A stretch of DNA of 7,565 nucleotides, taken from the NCBI GenBank assembly GCA_021730825.1, contig JAKFYO010000194.1, positions 1 through 7,565 of the forward strand, written 5' to 3'. The translations under genes and the position numbers were made by a program. The notes below the pieces were generated by a model. The model did not search any database. It had not been told where the DNA came from and saw nothing but the letters and a program-made list of their open reading frames with translations. Below, in pieces: positions 6,069 to 7,565 of this stretch; position 1 is the stretch's first letter, and every line of letters starts with the position of its first letter. The DNA comes from Hyphomicrobiales bacterium. Its GTDB lineage: Bacteria > Pseudomonadota > Alphaproteobacteria > Rhizobiales > Xanthobacteraceae.

Positions 6069-7528
6069 TTCGGTTCGCGCTTATAAAAAGTGCCGTCATC
6101 ATGTCGATAGCCTTCAGCGGAAAAAAGCGCCAGCGAGGCGGCGTTGCCCTCGTGCACCTGGGCGAGCAGCGTCTTTCCGGGCGAGATTCGCGACGCGAGC
6201 CTGAGCGCGGCGGCGCCGATGCCGCTGCGGTGAAACGCCGGATCGACTGCGATATTGACGATATGATTTTCAGGCCTGCGATCCAGCCGCAGCATGCCTG
6301 CCGCCTTGCCGTCGGCTTCGACGATCATCAGAAGCCGCGTAGGGTCTTTTCGGGTTTTTGCGAACCACGCTGCGTGTTCTTCGGCGGTAGGCGCTGTGGG
6401 GTTATTCGAATAAAGCCGCGTCTCAGGCTTCGCTTGCAGATCGAGCAGCCATGCTTCGTCCGGCTCTTCCGCAACTCGAACACGCACCGCGCGTCCGTCC
6501 TTGCTTTTCTCCTCGCCGATCGCGGCAACGAAAACTCGTTCCGCTCCCCTGCCATCGACCAGCGCCGCTCCGGTAGCGGCCATCGCCGCGAGCTTTGCAC
6601 TGTCGGAGAGAAGCGCTTTGAGAATGTCCGCGAGAGTTTCCTTCGTGACCGAGGCTCGAGGACCCGCCGACTCGATCGCGCGCGCAGCGGTCAGCGCTCT
6701 GATCACGCCTTGCTGGTTCTCGGCGATCTCGACCACGAGTGCGGGCAGCCCGACGCAACAGCGTTCGAATGCCGTCGTCCCGCCGGCACCGATGGAGAAA
6801 TCGCTTGTCGCCATCAATGCGGGCATGTTGGAAGCGTTAACATGCAGCGTCACGCGGTGCTTTGCGCGCCTGCGAATAGCGGAGAGATTCGGCGCAGCCT
6901 GGCCGAGAACCACATCGACCGCGCCGGCAAAACCCGAAAGTTCGATCGCGTCGAGTGCAAGCGCGGTTGCATTTTCCGGATCGACCTGCCCGAAACTGAC
7001 CAGAATGCGCGAAACTTTGCGCCCATCTCTCCGCGGCAACGCCACATCGCGCGCAAGCACAAAACCGGGATGCACGATTGCGATCGAAGGCCCTGCAAGC
7101 ACGCGGCAGCTTTCCGGCACTAACCCTTGATAAGAAGCCGCAGAGAGCGCGCTGCTGTCCGTCAGGACATCAGCGTCGTGTTCTCGGTTTGCGAGATCGT
7201 CGATCACGGCAATTCTTTTTGCCCACGCCCGCAAAGATTGCTCGAAGCCAGCGCCGCGCCCGTAATGATCGATAACGAGAACGTCGCAGCCTTCCGGCCA
7301 GCGCGCCATCATCGCCGCCGCCTCACCAGCCGCGTCGTCCGGCAATACCAGCTTCTCGTAGCCGGAAGCATTCAGTTGCGGCATGGACTTGAAGCTCTCC
7401 GCGCTTGCGGCAAAGCCTATCTTCCAGCCGCCCTCGGCAAAAACCGACGCCAGCGAAAGCGAGCGCATGATATGGCCGCCGCCGATTACAGCGTTGCCGT
7501 CAGCTCGGAATACAACAAGCGCGCTCAA
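6065..7528 (-). CDS. pseG: UDP-2,4-diacetamido-2,4,6-trideoxy-L-altropyranose hydrolase PseG fused to a GNAT acetyltransferase
   Basis: The 487-aa protein has two parts. Residues 1 to about 335 are a GT-B-like PseG hydrolase, which removes UDP from UDP-2,4-diacetamido-2,4,6-trideoxy-beta-L-altrose in the cytosol to give the free sugar for PseI. Support comes from FRADGN at 7-12, GGGHIMRS at 16-23 (His19 matches the catalytic His17 of Campylobacter PseG), VIDHYG at 85-90, VIDDLANR at 108-115, SFGQVDPEN at 178-186 and the nucleotide-binding stretch GAGGTTAFERCCVGLP at 247-262. Residues about 348-487 form a GNAT domain: VNIAVDP on strand beta4 (424-430), the acetyl-CoA loop HRSGIG (433-438), and EGNAASLALFSAEGY (460-474). 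A stand-alone PseG is usually 270-340 aa, so this is a true fusion. The GNAT part probably does the PseH step (N-acetylation of the 4-amino sugar), but that is inference. Starts with TTG. Its TGA overlaps the pseI ATG by four bases (ATGA), so the two are translationally coupled. Confidence 0.9.
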   Translation of the reverse strand: MSALVVFRADGNAVIGGGHIMRSLSLASVFAEGGWKIGFAASAESFKSMPQLNASGYEKLVLPDDAAGEAAAMMARWPEGCDVLVIDHYGRGAGFEQSLRAWAKRIAVIDDLANREHDADVLTDSSALSAASYQGLVPESCRVLAGPSIAIVHPGFVLARDVALPRRDGRKVSRILVSFGQVDPENATALALDAIELSGFAGAVDVVLGQAAPNLSAIRRRAKHRVTLHVNASNMPALMATSDFSIGAGGTTAFERCCVGLPALVVEIAENQQGVIRALTAARAIESAGPRASVTKETLADILKALLSDSAKLAAMAATGAALVDGRGAERVFVAAIGEEKSKDGRAVRVRVAEEPDEAWLLDLQAKPETRLYSNNPTAPTAEEHAAWFAKTRKDPTRLLMIVEADGKAAGMLRLDRRPENHIVNIAVDPAFHRSGIGAAALRLASRISPGKTLLAQVHEGNAASLALFSAEGYRHDDGTFYKREPK

Positions 7529-7565
7529 CTCGCCCTCGCCTGTCGATGCATCGCGTTCAGCGACG
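7525..7565 (-). CDS. C-terminal end of an upstream gene, possibly pseF (partial)
   Basis: Reading leftward from the edge, one frame is open for twelve codons, ends in ...AMHRQARAS and stops at TGA 7527-7525. That TGA overlaps the TTG start of pseG, the usual tight spacing in this operon. The tail loosely resembles the C-terminal helix of CMP-pseudaminic acid cytidylyltransferases (PseF), and pseF sits beside pseG in known Pse loci, so PseF is the favoured guess. The identity is inference from context. Two alternatives remain open: a second frame stops at TGA 7559-7557 and could be the true end of the upstream gene, and the pseG frame itself is open to the edge, so pseG could start further upstream. 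Confidence 0.35.
   Translation of the reverse strand, partial: SLNAMHRQARAS
7533..7537 (-). promoter_or_regulatory. Ribosome binding site of the TTG-started pseG
   Basis: GAGGG on the minus strand, four bases before the TTG at 7528-7526. It is the clearest Shine-Dalgarno-like sequence at any start in the window and supports the TTG. The next ATG in this frame is codon 21, which would remove the conserved GGGH segment holding the predicted catalytic His19. Confidence 0.5.

Noticed and set aside
6101..7123. Long plus-strand open frame of 340 codons
   Set aside because: Antisense shadow of the pseG-GNAT fusion; its composition is dominated by Arg with no domain signs.

Overview
The window is one unbroken stretch of a nonulosonic-acid (pseudaminic acid, Pse) surface-glycan operon. 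Every gene I can support lies on the minus strand, so transcription runs from the right edge towards position 1. High-GC third positions, TTG/ATG starts with four-base stop/start overlaps, and a PseG fused to a C-terminal GNAT domain suggest a GC-rich proteobacterium, most likely an alphaproteobacterium. That placement is inference from style and not from a marker gene.

Layout in order of transcription: (1) the last dozen codons of an upstream gene at the right edge, possibly pseF; (2) a PseG UDP-sugar hydrolase fused to a GNAT acetyltransferase (7528-6065); (3) PseI pseudaminic acid synthase (6068-5016); (4) a pseudaminic-acid-associated SAM methyltransferase (about 4976-4347); (5) a PseA/WbpG-type N-acetyl sugar amidotransferase (4343-3183); (6) a HisH-type glutaminase (3159-2533); (7) a HisF-type ammonia-channel subunit whose first catalytic Asp is Leu (2540-1773); (8) a 454-aa putative surface carbohydrate transferase (1769-405); (9) the N-terminal 131 residues of an FkbM-family methyltransferase, cut by the left edge (393-1). 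Gaps are 3 to 23 bases or are overlaps, and no stretch over about 40 bases lacks a gene. I see no promoter, terminator, RNA gene, mobile element or repeat array, so promoter and terminator must lie outside the window.

How the genes fit together: PseG releases 2,4-diacetamido-2,4,6-trideoxy-L-altrose from UDP, its GNAT domain may supply the preceding PseH N-acetylation, and PseI condenses the free sugar with phosphoenolpyruvate to give Pse. PseA, HisH and HisF form a glutamine-dependent amidation set that would turn an acetamido group into an acetamidino group, as in the Campylobacter jejuni flagellin-glycosylation locus, where the same genes cluster. The HisF copy keeps the ammonia-gate residues but has lost Asp11, so it is almost certainly not a histidine-biosynthesis enzyme. 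The methylase, the 454-aa protein and the FkbM protein would tailor or transfer the sugar. The expected product is an amidinated, possibly methylated Pse on flagellin, O-antigen or capsule. PseB and PseC are not in the window and are expected upstream.
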